Assembly (NCBI GenBank): GCA_948474755.1
Contig: CAOLHI010000057.1
Span: 248,001 to 312,000 of the forward strand
Length of the DNA: 64,000 nucleotides
Reading direction: 5' to 3'
Origin: Ctenosaura bakeri
Taxonomy: Eukaryota; Chordata; Lepidosauria; Squamata; Iguanidae
The translations under genes and the position numbers were made by a program. A model generated the notes under the pieces. It worked only from the letters and a program-made list of their open reading frames with translations. It made no database searches and was not told where the DNA came from. Shown here in pieces: positions 1 to 11,569 of this stretch (position 1 is its first letter; every line of letters starts with the position of its first letter).

Positions 1-29
1 CACTGTAACAGTCTAGTGCAGAAATGGCC
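1..29. mobile_element. Foldback MITE (family 1), 3' end cut by window edge
   Basis: The first 29 bases match the right terminus of the foldback element seen complete at 2840-3020 and 29307-29515: the TAGTGCAGAAATGGCC end follows a TGTAACAGTCTAG stretch. The rest of the element lies outside the window. Non-autonomous, no coding capacity. Confidence 0.75.
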
Positions 30-912
30 TTAGAGGAGCTCGTATTTATTTCTGCCTAGCCCTAAGATGTAAAAATTCCTCAGTTTTAATTTTATGACAT
101 TTTTTGTGTCCCATGTCCACCCTTGTCACAATTTTGATTCCTATTAGGTTGCAAGATTTGGGTTTTCCCTTCTTTCAAGGGGATACTTTTTTTTTATCAA
201 AAATTCCCATTCACTAAAGTGTGTATAAAATTGGCCACTCCTATATTTTGAAAGTGTACACATGACTTTGTATATATTTTATTTTTCTGAAAGATATCAC
301 AAGCTATACACATGTGCAGCTTTTGGAAGCAAGGCGTGCATTGTCTGACTATTGTCTTCTGGGTCACAACCTGTTGGGAAAGATGGCCTTTCCCAGAGAG
401 GGCCAAAACATGGGGGAATTTGCCTTATATCCCCTACAGAGAAGCTGAGGTGTGGAAGGAGGAATTCAAAACTACTTTCAGCATTGGCCGAAGAGGTGGA
501 TCTTTGTGACCCTAACCCTCATTACTTGCCCACCTAAAGAATCCTGTGGTCACATACATCGTAGAAATTGTCGTGAGGAAAGGTGAGCACTTGAAAGAGT
601 GTCATATTACAGTCTGTTGTACCAGTGTGGCATTGTTGCATGCAGAATAGGTGATAATATTGGACAGAGTGCAGCAATTGGGCTGCTGAAGTTTTCACCC
701 TGTCCATAGCATTCCACGGGTTTCTAGCTTTGAATTAATTGGGTTTTCATCTTCCTCTGCAAACAAGCAGCAGAAATTGTGAGATACTTCACGGTGGCTA
801 TTTTGTTTCTCTGTTTTGGCCTCTTCAAGATGTACATGTACAGCAGGAGAGGAGAGCTGGATAGCGGTAAAAATCACTAGTGGGGAAGCGCCTCTTGTAT
901 TTGATTAGTATT
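30..912. other. Low-copy DNA, nothing recognised
   Basis: AT-rich sequence with only short random open frames (70 codons or fewer) and no domain, splice-site pair or repeat that I recognise. Confidence 0.6.
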
Positions 913-928
913 GCTTCCAACATGTTTC

Positions 929-1511
929 CTTTTTTTTTTTAATATATATTTTTATTAAGATTAACAACAAATTACAAACATCTTAACAAATTACAATATT
1001 TACATTATCAATAACCTTAAATTCTTCACACACACAGTAGAAAGAAATATTCCCCGTTTCTCATTATCTCTTTCACTTCCTACTTTTTTAGACTCAGTTT
1101 TTTACATTACATTAGAATCATTCTCGTCAAACATTTATCTTCCCCATTAGTCATATTTTAAATGTACCTTTCGCTCTCCTGTCTTTACTACCTTATACCT
1201 TACCCTAGTTCTTTCATTACTCATTACAGATCTTTTCCCAGTTTTCCTCAATATATCTCTTAATTTCTATCATTTCAGTCTTTTTGTTTCCTCTTTTTTC
1301 TCCTCTCATTGCTCTCGATAGGCTATCTAAAGTTACATATTCTTGAACTTTAATAAGCCACTCCTCTATTTCTGGAACTTTATTCATTTTCCAGTATTTA
1401 GCATATAAAATTCTTGCTGCTGATACCATGTACAGTATACCATTCTTGTATTTATTTTGTTCTTTTGTCATTTGATGTAACATATTCAACAGAAATATCT
1501 CTGTTGTCAAC
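929..1511 (-). mobile_element. 5'-truncated L1-type LINE insertion with target-site duplication
   Basis: Read on the minus strand, 1519-1217 encodes about 100 residues resembling the C-terminal end of vertebrate L1 ORF2, including ILYMVSAARILYAKYWK and VPEIEEWLIKVQEY. A 3' untranslated region follows and ends in a poly(A) tail (poly-T on the plus strand at 930-940). The block is flanked by an imperfect 16-bp direct repeat, GCTTCCAACATGTTTC at 913-928 and the same with one mismatch at 1512-1527, as expected for target-primed reverse transcription. The insertion keeps only the last part of ORF2 and cannot be active. The L1 assignment rests on protein resemblance recalled from the family. Confidence 0.85.
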
Positions 1512-1527
1512 GCTTCCAAGATGTTTC

Positions 1528-2836
1528 AAGGAATGGGAAACAGGATATCATGCACCAAATAAAGGATGCTAGAAACTTCATGCTATAAGGAAGGATCGTA
1601 CTTAGAGCCTGTAAAAAGATAGAAAGGGAAACAAATATACCAAGGATCATAAATAAATAAATAATAATAAAAAAATCAAAGGTACTCTCCCTCCCACCCA
1701 GCATCAGGAAACAAAGTGAACAAAATCAGCAATTTTACAATGAATGCTTAACATTTTGAGAGCCTATAAACATGACCTTCTTGGAGTCCACAGTAAAGCG
1801 ATAGACAAGTTCCATGGGTTTGGGGGCCAGTTTTCCTTCCCCAGATCCCATTCTGGGTCTTACCAAGCCCTAAAATCAAATAAACAGAAAAAGGAAGTGA
1901 CTAGATACCTGTTTTTTTGTTTCATTTTTTGCTTCAATGAGTTGGGAGACTTCCAAATGAGTTGACATAGATGGGGGTTTAGGTGGGAGTATTCATAGCC
2001 ACAAGTAAAGCAAACTTTCATGATTATCAATAGTATTCCTGTTAGTATAGAGTGGGAGTGATTCATGTATTCCCTTACATTTGGCTGTACTGGAAGAGAT
2101 TTGGGTAACTGGAGCCCAAAATAGCTATAGAGCTAAGACTACTAACTAGGGTTGTTAGGTCAGGACTATCCTAGGCCTTGAGGCTTCAAACTGTAACCTG
2201 AGAATTATTTGTGATCCCTTGTAATATCACAGAAGTCATGGTCTGTTGGGAGATGTTGGGAGAGTCAGTCTCTGAGCATGGCACATTAAAAATCAAACAC
2301 AGTTGGACAATATATACAAACCTAATACAGAATGCACATGCCTCCCTTTCAACGCAGCACTTTTACTCTGAAATTCCTCCCCATTGTCTGAAATCTAACA
2401 ACCCTATTCCTCACCCCTGTTGCAAAGCTTCTCTTTTTACGAAGTTCGTTTATTCTCATGCTCTTCTAATGTTTGGTGGTGTTTGATCCTTTCTATGCAG
2501 CTTCATTATACAGGGGGAAAAGAAATCTGAAACTGAGAGTTGTCATAGGATGAATCATCTACTATGGCTGTTTGCAGTCTCTGTCACTTAGTTAAAAATG
2601 ACTGTTAACTCCTGAACAGGGAAGAATTTTTCTACCAGAAACTAAGCTCACATTGGATTTGTCTCAATGGTCTTTGACCTTTTAATTGATTTTGAACTTC
2701 AAAGATTTGGCTAGACACTTAAAGAGTTGGACTTGTTATGCATGTTTGCTCTCCTTTCACTCTCCTGTGTTGAAAACCTAATGAAGTTAAGTGCCATAGA
2801 ACTGTGAAGCAATACCTCGTTGGCTTGTTAATATAT
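1528..2836. other. Low-copy DNA with an A-rich low-complexity patch
   Basis: No recognisable gene or transposon. An AAATAAATAATAATAAA-type low-complexity patch lies at about 1648-1677. Confidence 0.55.
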
Positions 2837-2839
2837 TCA

Positions 2840-3020
2840 GGCTATCTCTGCACTAGATTGTTGTAGTGCTATTATTCCACTTTCAACAACCTATGGAATC
2901 CTGGGGTTTGCAGTTTAGGGAAGAGGCTCAAAGGCCCCTCCCTAAACTGCAAACCCCAAGATTCCATAGGATGCTGAAAGTGGAATAATAACGCTATAAC
3001 AATCTAGTGCAGCAATGTCC
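2840..3020. mobile_element. Foldback MITE (family 1), complete, TSD TCA
   Basis: A 181-bp palindromic element. The left half (2840 to about 2921) and right half (about 2939-3020) are near-perfect reverse complements through the motif ATTATTCCACTTTCAACA and its inverse, leaving a loop of under 20 bases. It is flanked by a 3-bp direct repeat TCA (2837-2839 and 3021-3023). GGCY-like termini with 3-bp duplications fit a PIF/Harbinger-type MITE; that superfamily assignment is inference. No coding capacity. Confidence 0.85.
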
Positions 3021-3519
3021 TCAGTTACTGAGAAATCATTGAGTATAAAGGGGTATAAAATTACAGTGTGTCAGGATGCCTAGCTCCTGCCATGGGTTTG
3101 CTGGATATGTATTAAAATAATTAATTTTAACCATTGTAGAAGTAGAAGCTGTAGAGCTCCAATAGGTAACTGCTAGAAAGTACTCAGTGTCAATTGATGA
3201 CTGCAACAATGTATTGGAGCCTTCCTAGATTGCTACAAAGTATCAATGGTTAATTGTTTTATAGCCTATTGCTACAATGTAGCCATGGGGGCAAAAAAAG
3301 AACAGAAATGGGTGAAAATAAAAGTGTCGTTGGAAGATGCTTGTGTTTTGGTAACCTAGTGCTTGTAAGATAAGGTGCAGGAAATGTGTGTTCGAGTTAA
3401 AACAGTCAAGGATGGGGAGACGTGGGAAACAGGCATGGCTTGGAGAACTATCTAAGAAGTGGTGTGATGCTTGGGTATATGGCCCTCATGAATCACAGCT
3501 TTGTGTGCCAAAATTCTGG

Positions 3520-3660
3520 AACTGTTACATATAAAAGATATAAGCCCCATGTATGCCTTAGTCTCAGCAACTTCAGAGGAAGTGTGCTGGTTTGCTTGAA
3601 TTTCCACAAATAAAGCTACTGTCTAGTTCAGAGTGAGGTTTGTGGAATGTTGCTTATCTA
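3520..3660 (+). other. Possible LTR-like promoter and poly(A) signal
   Basis: A TATA-like ACATATAAAAGATATAAG (about 3527-3544) is followed about 75 bases later by AAATAAAG (3608-3615). This compact spacing is typical of the U3/R/U5 part of LTRs. I could not find matched TG...CA ends or a target duplication, so it may equally be chance or a decayed LTR. Confidence 0.25.
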
Positions 3661-3951
3661 GTACATGCCACAATAGTCACTTCCTCCAACAGATCTCTTA
3701 TAAAATTGTCCCATATCCCTTTTTACTAGGAGTGGATGAATTTGTCAACTTTGGAGTTGACCAGTTTCTCATTTTTTAAGCTTTAGTTTCATTGCTTTTC
3801 ATTTCCACCTTTCAAAAGGCTGAATGAAAATTTGAATTTACTTTTCCTAATGTGTGTGTGCATATGGATTTGCAAGCAACTTTGTATGACTTGCGGTTTT
3901 TGGAAACAATTCCTCTTACATAATTCATTTTGGCTATTATTGCCTCTGATA

Positions 3952-4020
3952 CAGGTTGAGCATCGCTAATCCAGAAATCTAACATGTGAAAACCTCCAAA
4001 ATCCAAAACTATTTGCCTTA
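3952..4020. mobile_element. Tigger-like (Tc1/mariner) terminal fragment
   Basis: The stretch beginning CAGGTTGAGCATCGCTAAT, followed by CCAAAATCCAAAAC, resembles terminal repeats of vertebrate Tigger-like DNA transposons and is preceded by TA. The other end was not found, so this is treated as an isolated remnant. Confidence 0.4.
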
Positions 4021-5111
4021 ATTGATGAGATGTCTGATCACCAGTCTTCTCAGGCTTGCTTATGAGTGGAAGGATGGGGGACATGTTTGTTCAGTCTTAA
4101 TTCTAGCAGCAGTTAGCACACAGGGACAAAAGCTTTATGTCTGGAAGGTGATCTGTCTTTCAGATATCTTAGAAAATACAATGAAAACTCTGATTGGAAG
4201 CTGTATGCCATGATAATTTCTATCTTCCACCCCTAATTTTTAAAGCTAATGTCTTGTTTCCCACATAGGAACAGAAAATTCTGTGCTTACCTTGGTTGTA
4301 GTTTCTGCCTAGATATAAACTAAATGTAAGCAACCCAAAGTTTTAAAGACACTAAAATCACATGAATTCCTTAATCCCCTGAGAGCAGTCCCTTTAGGTC
4401 CTTACTGAAGTATACACTCTTCATTGATCTTCCATTTAATCTGAAATGTTACCATTTGCTGGGCTTTACTGTGCAAACCTTTTGACACTGAAGGGCAGAT
4501 GTTACAGCTGAAATTTGAAGGTCATGCAGTGTATTGAAAGGAAGATAAAAACTGATAAAAGGCCATGTTCCTCACCTACCTCCCGCAAGAACCATCTTTA
4601 GACTTCACCTGTCACTATCACCAAATGCAATATTAATCTGTTTTGAAAAGAGGAATTCATTTTTCCCGTATAGTTGTTAAAGCTCAGGAGACCTTTTCAT
4701 TCAGAACTAAACTTTCTTCTTGGAATAATAAGATTATGTTAGATATCAGAAGCTTTCGTAGCTTCACTAGAATGCCTTTAGACTAGGAAAATGGAGTCAT
4801 GGGACCCAAGCCTGGTTTTGGATCCTGTGTAGCCCCTTCCAGACTAACTTTGACAGCCTTCTTCTAGCAGTAAAAAGGTGAATTGCTTGTTCTGGAAGCC
4901 TTTTAAATTGGTCGCAAGAAAACCCAACACTGTTTTTCAGAACTAGAATTGGATTTTAAAAAATGTTTTGTTGGTATTTCGGGCAATCAGTGCAGGCCCT
5001 CGAAGGTCCTGAGGAGCAGTGGCACCAGACGATCCAAAATTGGCCAATTCTGTATTGTACTAAAGTGTCTGAAAAGCAAGTTTCTTTAATATGTGTGTGT
5101 GTGTATAGGTA

Positions 5112-5800
5112 GATATATATTCATTTAATTTATATTCCACTTTTCTTCTGCCAAGTGACCCAACGCATCTTACAGAAATTTAAAATAAAGGTTTAGCTAA
5201 AAATGTCAACTATTACAAAAGTTTTTAATAGTTAAACCTCAATTCTGTTAAAACACATGTTAATAAGAGGTTTAAAATATATTTAAAGCATATTTTAAAA
5301 AGATGAAAAATAACAGCAGCACAGTCTGCCATCTGATCAAAATAATTCAAAGGTCTGCTGAAATAAAAAGTCTTAATCTGCCAGGAGGAAAAGAGCAGAG
5401 AAGGACTAACCAAAGCCATTTCTGCGCTATACTGTTATAGTGCTATTAGTCCACTTTCAGCATCCTGTGGAATTCTGGGGTTTGTAGTTCACTGAGACCA
5501 AAGAGCTCCCTGGTTGAGAATTCTAAATGCCCTTCCCTAAACTGCAAGCCCTAGGATTCCATAGGATGTTGAAAGTGGAATAATAGCACTGTAACAGTGT
5601 AGGGTAGAAATATCCCAAGCCTTACATGAGAGGCAGTTCTGCAGTCTCGTAACAGCCACTAAGAAGGCTCTCCCCGGTGTTGTCACTAGCCATGTCTGTG
5701 GAGGTGGTGGGACAAAGAGAAACCCCAGCCCTCAAGATCTTAGAATTCAAGCTGGCTTATATGGAGAGATACAGTCTAAAACAGGAAGGTGCAGATTTGT
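5112..5800 (-). mobile_element. L2-type LINE 3' end, interrupted by a MITE
   Basis: Read on the minus strand, 5800-5616 has the relic of the L2-type C-terminal block (normally RAFSVAAPRLWNSLP-like; here GRAFLVAVTRLQN is visible). Left of the inserted MITE it continues into the block before the stop codon and then a 3' untranslated tail whose plus-strand form runs TTTATATTCCACTTTTCTTC. The element is split by the MITE at 5414-5615. It is highly diverged with no open frame of interest. Family assignment is from recalled L2-clade features of squamate genomes. Confidence 0.65.
5414..5615. mobile_element. Foldback MITE (family 1) inserted in L2, TSD CAA
   Basis: A 202-bp palindromic element with the family arms TTAGTCCACTTTCAGCATCC and their inverse, terminal GCCATTTCTG / inverse, and flanking CAA duplications at 5411-5413 and 5616-5618. 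It separates two parts of the same L2 tail, so it is younger than the L2. Confidence 0.85.
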
Positions 5801-6271
5801 CAAGCCCATGGAACTTGGACTTTTTCAACCTTCAGGTCGAACCTGTGTACAATTTTTGTAACATTATTGTTTCAGCAGCAGCAGTAATGACAACAACAGA
5901 AACACTGTACCTTTTGGGCACAATTTTGCAAGCACACAAATTACTAGGTGGCTATCCTTACTGTCTAAGTAGTGAGACTCAAAGTTAATGATCCACAGAG
6001 TGATGCTGTCCATCAACTATTAGCATGGTGAACGTCTAGGAAACTGTACAGATACAAAAATAATATGGCACAAATACGATACCAGTCTGTGGCACACTGG
6101 GGAAAAATGCAGCTTGCCCATCACATCAGATAATGAAAAATATTTGGCTAAAGTATATTTATCCAAATTTTGGAAATGATTGCCATGTTTTTTGTAATCC
6201 CCCCCCCAAAAAAATGTTGTTGTGCTATTGGAAACTTTTTAAAAAAATCATGGAACACAGAACAAGGCCAG
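5801..6271. other. Low-copy DNA, nothing recognised
   Basis: No coding or repeat signal recognised apart from short homopolymers (poly-C/poly-A at about 6200-6213). Confidence 0.55.
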
Positions 6272-6287
6272 AAATGTATAGATTTCT

Positions 6288-6624
6288 TTTTTAAAAAATA
6301 ATTTTCTTCAATTTTCAACAATTAAAACAAACAATATTCTCTGCAATGTTTACATGTAATGTTTTTCCATCTTCCTTTCCTTTCTGGATTACAATTATTG
6401 ATACTCCTTCCATTTATTATATCACGTATCGCAATAAAATGTTAATAATCTATAGTTTGTTAGTTCCTGCTATTTATCTCTACTTTACTTGTTACATGAT
6501 ATTTCATTGACTGTTAACTGTATAATAGTTGTTATCATGAAAAATGCATTAGCCTCTGTCTACCCCCAACCCAAATCTGTAACAGTCTTCCACTCTTTGT
6601 TAATATCCTCATCTGGTTTCCAAA
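6288..6624 (-). mobile_element. Short L1-like 3' end with target-site duplication
   Basis: A T-rich start (poly(A) read on the minus strand, about 6286-6300) opens a 337-bp block. It is bounded by a 16-bp direct repeat with one mismatch: AAATGTATAGATTTCT at 6272-6287 and AAATGTATAAATTTCT at 6625-6640. The AT-rich body resembles the 3' untranslated region of the L1 at 929-1511 in composition. No protein motif remains, so the L1 label is inference from the insertion structure. Confidence 0.6.
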
Positions 6625-6640
6625 AAATGTATAAATTTCT

Positions 6641-8910
6641 GACTGCAAATTGCACATATTTCTGTGTTCATTTTGGGATGGACAGGTAAATTAAATCGAA
6701 TTGAAAAAACTCAGTTGATGTGTAAACTCATCTTGAATACAAATCATGCTTGTTGTTAACTTTTGGATACCCTTGAAATGTTCAGAGTTGAGAAAAGAAT
6801 TATGTTGAAAATCACCATTCCCGTTGAAGCTTAACTAGTATGTCCATCTAATGATGGGGAAAAAAAATGATTATTTGTTCCCTGTCTGAAAATATTTGCC
6901 AGCAGTCAGGAAAGCGCACTGAAGGTACCGGGTCATCTGTGAGGTTCTACAGCCTTGCAGTAGTCTTTTGGAGTAGCTTCTTTGTGTAAAAATACATGGT
7001 TTGATTCTTCTGTTTGGATACCACAGTTTTCATGTAGAAAAGATATTTTTTGCTTAAGAAAACACAGGCTTCTGTGCAGAAAAAATGTATATAATAGAAA
7101 ACTGCAGATAAATCTTCATGCTTCTTGCAGCATGAAGAAAACAATTGAAATTATTCATCCTTGCTTGCAAGGACCAAATAAACGACTGTTTTGGTCCATT
7201 ATTTTGACAAGAATTACATGAAGTTAATATTCTCTCAAACATGAGAAGTATCCATGCTCTTCTGTCTTTCATTCTTGACCAGAATGAAAGAGATCAACAT
7301 ATGACAAAATCTCTGCTTTCTGAATGAGTCTGTAATGTTGCATTTCAGTGAGGGTGAAGGTGAGATGATGCAAGCTGTTTCTTCACTTTTTTCTTTTCTG
7401 GAATTTTCATTAACTATATTTAAAAAACATGCCATTTTCAGGCTGAAATAGCTGTCTGGGAAGCATCTGCCCAAGGAGGGGGAAGAAAGAAAGGGATCTC
7501 ATATGGTTAATTGGTCAGCAAGTCTGTAGGCTGAGATTTAGCTGACACCTGTGCAGAGCCAGCATATATATATCTTTTATCAGAAATCTGTCTCCAGGCT
7601 TGCTAGAGGAGAAGTTTAATGCTGTCTTAGGTGGCTGGTTTTTCAGGGAAAAAAAGTGCTAGATTAGCAAGATTTTCATTTTTGTTCCTGTTTAACAGGC
7701 CAGATACAATGGATTCCACATTGGGAAACCATTTTGATGGTGCCTTGTGTATGTGTGTGGATTATATGTACTCTGCAGATTTGTTTTATGGCATGAGAGA
7801 CAGTCAAAACTCATTTGCCTATTCCAGGTATTTCTACTCTTCAAGCTTAGGAAGGTGGTAAACAGGGTAACGAAAATAATGCATACAGCCAGACTGAAAC
7901 ATCAATTAATTTTTATTCATTGATTCTGAGAGAGGTGGTATGTATTATTTATTACTCCTATGCATCGGAGTGTTGTTGCCTTTCCAACATAGTAGTATAA
8001 AATGTAAGCCTTTGAGTAACACCTGCTAACTGATTTCTTTCCCACCTGTTTCAGTCCATGAATAAATAGTGAGAGAAACACAGTAATTTTACAATGGTTG
8101 CTTTGGATGTCTGAGGCTGTAAATTTGACACATATCAGGAACCACATATCAGTACTTAAGAAAAAATGAGCAAAACCAGAAGATCAGAGGAGCACTGAGG
8201 AAAAGTGTTGTCTCAAACCGGAACTTCCACCAGTTAACACTCTGGCATATTGCCACCTGTGCTATCAGTGTATATTGCGCTATGGCCTGGTAAATAGTTC
8301 TGAGCTTTGAGGATGCCCTCTAGGTCCCTTCAGTCATCTGAGACAGAATATTAAGGGAAAATCAGTTCAAACAAGTACTGTCATGGGGACAGGGCTTCTA
8401 GGTTTGAAAACATGGATTTTTTTTTTCATTACCTGGGCTTATATGTATATATGTGGAAATCTACACAGCCACCTGTGTTCTTGGACTTGTGTGGGGATAT
8501 TGCAATTGAAACTATCCAAATGATGGCTTCCATTTCAAAATTTAGCACTACACCATTGCCTCACATAATACAAAGTTCAAATGCTTATTCCTCAGTTTAA
8601 GCAAGTTGACTCTGGAATGAAGGTAGGGATGGGGGAGAAGTTTGTTCTGAGTTAAAGCATGGCCTAGTTGTTGCCTCTAAAACAAAAACAAAAATGGAGG
8701 TATGAGTGACTCAGGCATCCATGTTTCAGGCTTTGCTTTAACATCTCTCCTACTATCTATGGTGTGAAGAAGATTGTGTTGATGAGACATAGGTTTATCA
8801 AAAAGCTTTGAATGGTCCCTGAAGGTCAATAAATCATAAAACTCATCAGATCACAGAATGTGGTATATAAAAACCCAGAGAAAACTAGAGTACCCTTTTT
8901 TGTGCAAAAT
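6641..8910. other. Low-copy DNA surrounding the exon-like block
   Basis: No repeat recognised except a TCTGTGCAGAAAAAA motif near 7073-7087 that recurs elsewhere in the window. The exon-like block at 7699-7827 is described separately. Confidence 0.5.
7699..7827 (+). other. Exon-like block of unknown gene
   Basis: A pyrimidine-rich tract ending in TTTAACAG (acceptor-like) precedes 129 open bases ending CCAG before GTATTT (donor-like). The open frame contains MDSTLGNHFDGALCMCVDYM and continues to NSFAYS. The length is divisible by three and the entry and exit phases match, which is allowed for a cassette or first coding exon. The reading frame is open from 7631 to 7861. I do not recognise the peptide and see no neighbouring exon, and AT-rich DNA of this size contains such patterns by chance. 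Treat as a candidate only. Confidence 0.25.
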
Positions 8911-9052
8911 CTTGGGGTTTGCAGTTTAGGGACGGGCATCTGGAATTCTTAGCCAGAGAGCTCTTGGGCCTCAGGAAACAACAAACCCCAGAATTCCACA
9001 AGATGTTGAAAGTGGAATAATAGCACTAGAATAGTGTAAGGTAGAAATGGCC
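8911..9052. mobile_element. Foldback MITE (family 1), left arm truncated
   Basis: Contains the family sequences GGGGTTTGCAGTTTAGGGA and, in inverse, ACAAACCCCAGAATTCCACA, followed by GATGTTGAAAGTGGAATAAT and the GTAGAAATGGCC terminus. The outer half of the left arm is missing. Confidence 0.8.
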
Positions 9053-11569
9053 TAAGAATCTTCTGATGAGGGTGAAGAGTTTTTCTCCCCTCACAGAGTT
9101 TACCTCAGACTTGTTTTACTTTAATTGGTCTCTTACTCTTTCTTATCTTTACTATTATTTTCTGTCCTTCCGCTTGCATTATTTTTCCTCTCAGAATCTA
9201 TCATTGCATCTTGGGTTGCTTACCTTTGTTTAAGGGCTTAGGGCTCCAAATCCACTAAGAAGCCTGTGTTTTGCAGGACTAAGGTCTCACTTATGAATGA
9301 CCATTCTAAACATTTAATGTGACTCAGTGGAGGGTATAAAACTACAGCCTGCTGCCATTGTCAGGCTTTTTTATTCCCAAGGAGCTCAGAAATCTTCTTT
9401 CAATGCACCACATAAAGTGGAAATATATTCTAAAGATGTCTGTTTCAGTGGACCGAAGTAATACTTCTCAAGCCTTCTTTTGTTTCTTTCAACCATGTAT
9501 AAAAAGCCACATTATGTCTATTGCACATCTTCTGTCAAACATTTTGATATCAACACTAACTATCAGATCTCTCAGACTTTCCATTGATACTGAAGACTGA
9601 ATTGGATATGGAAGGCTAAACTGAAGCTCCATCTGCATCTGAGAAGCAAAAGAAGGCTTATTAGAAGCATAATGGATCCTCTTGCCAGGCTTCAGAACTA
9701 AAGCGAAAAATAGGAAGGGTGGCAGGATGTTGGGGCTCTCAGTTGCATAGGGACGTGGGGACGGGGGAGGCGATTCACCCCAGGCAGCAATGTTTCTTGA
9801 GTATCCCAGCCCATAGCCACACCCCCGTGCTCCGTTGCCATACCTCTTGCACCATAGCCCTGCCCCCCTCCCGCTCCCCCTCCACACTCTACAAGCTCTG
9901 CCACTGGAGGCTCTTCCTAGGTTATGATCGAAACTGTTGAAATTGTTGATGCTACTGAAGGGTCCATAGGCTGCATTGTGTAATGATTTGGAGGAATGGG
10001 TTAGGGTTAGATCTCGGATGAGGACTTCTTGTTGGTGGGGGAGATAGTTTAAAATGTGAGAAACAAATGTAGGTTGCAAATTGCGATAGTAAAAATCCAT
10101 TACATCTGTATATCTGAGCCCACCAGGGCCAGTCTTATCGGCAGGTAGAAAATCACCTCAGGCAGTAGGTATTAAGGAGCAACAGTGACATCCCTGCTGC
10201 TGTTCTTCCAAAAGCTGTTGACCATTCCAGATCCTTGTACAACAGAGCCATGGGTGTCAGGCATCTACTAAACAAGTCTGCCATTGCTAGAGTAAAGTTC
10301 CGTTGTCAGTCCAGCTGATTTCTGTGCATAGACTGGAGTGCATACCACCTTATCCTTTGCTTGGCCTTCAAAATTTCTCAATCCAGCCCCATCGTCCATG
10401 ATTGCCCTTGTCAAACAGTCCTCTAGTGGAGATGACAGTTCTTTTACCTAGTTTGCCTCCCATTAGTGCTTAGGACTCCAAGTAGATTAAAAATTCTTTC
10501 AGCATATTGAATGCTGGCAACATCACAATATATTCTGAAGTGGGTTAGGAAGATCTATTGTTGCACTAGAAGAAGAAACGGGGAAGGGATAAATGAAAGA
10601 ATTCCTTCTGGCCTCTTCATCTTGGCAGGAGTTCCAAGCATTTGCAGAGCTAAGTAATAGCTCTGTGATACTTAAATGAGAAAAACAGAGATGTGAACAG
10701 ATTTTGAAAGAACAATTTGTATTTTCTGAAACAATTAACTGGAGGACATCACAGAAGGATCATCATTTTTTAATAGAAAAAAATCTATGTGGGAAAAACA
10801 ACATAAAATAATTGAGATGCCATGTAGAACTTTTTTGCATAATAAATCTTGTAGAAAATACATTTCTGTTCCAACTTTAACTGCATGGATGGAGACAGAC
10901 TAACATTAATTTGAATCTCTCTCTTTTTTTTCCCGCTAGAAAAAGTTTTGGTCTTTCTGCCTGTCATCTTTATCCTGTATCTCTCTGTTTGGTCTTCCCA
11001 CTACCCTATGTTTGTGTCATAAAATTTTAATATCCTTTCTAAATAATTTTTATTGATTTAATTCATTAAAAATTTGCAGTTGCAGTTTAGTAACAAAAAT
11101 GAACCAAACAGAAACTAAATACTCCAGTACTTTACATTTATCTGAACTGTGCTTTACCTTACGTTGTATATGATGACACAATATCCATCTTGATGATAGT
11201 TGTTTCTGGTGGGTTTGTTTGTTTGTTTGTTTGTTTGTTTTATGTGTGAATGTTAAATATGTAGATACCAAATTGACTCCCCCTATAAGATTATAAGAGT
11301 AATGATAAAATGTTACTAAGATTTAAAAGTTATATTCTTGGTTGTCACATTATGTTCTAAAAGGTATCTTGTTTTTAGCCAAATGAATGTGATGTGCATT
11401 TATATTAAATACATAAAGTCTTTTTGAGTAAAATAATTGCATTGATGGTAAAAATAGGGACAGGATTTTGTCTGCTGGTCCTGCACCATGAATTCTACTC
11501 ATGAGGTATGCAGAGGGATACTGTAGCACCTTTGAGTGAAAATTTATATGATAAGCTTTCATAGGCTGA
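9053..11569. other. Low-copy DNA with a GC-rich patch and a TTTG microsatellite
   Basis: A GC-rich patch at about 9715-9910 stands out from the AT-rich surroundings and resembles interior sequence of hAT-type elements (GGCGATTCACCCCAGGCAGC), but no termini are visible. A CAGGGCCAGTCTTATCGGC start at about 10129 also resembles a hAT terminus. No convincing gene. Confidence 0.45.
11211..11241. repeat. (TTTG)n microsatellite
   Basis: About seven uninterrupted TTTG units. Confidence 0.95.

Larger units (their letters stand above)
3021..5111. other. Low-copy DNA with two weak repeat-like patches
   Basis: Mostly unannotatable. Two patches are listed separately: an LTR-like promoter/poly(A) arrangement near 3520-3620 and a Tigger-like terminal fragment at 3952-4020. 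Confidence 0.5.

Noticed and set aside
9489..10100. 203-codon open frame on the minus strand
   Set aside because: It runs through a GC-rich repeat-like patch, has low-complexity Gly/Arg/Ser sequence in the middle and no recognisable domain; likely fortuitous.
11036..11290. Possible antisense LINE 3' end (TTTTTATTGATTT)
   Set aside because: No poly(A), protein motif or target duplication could be found.
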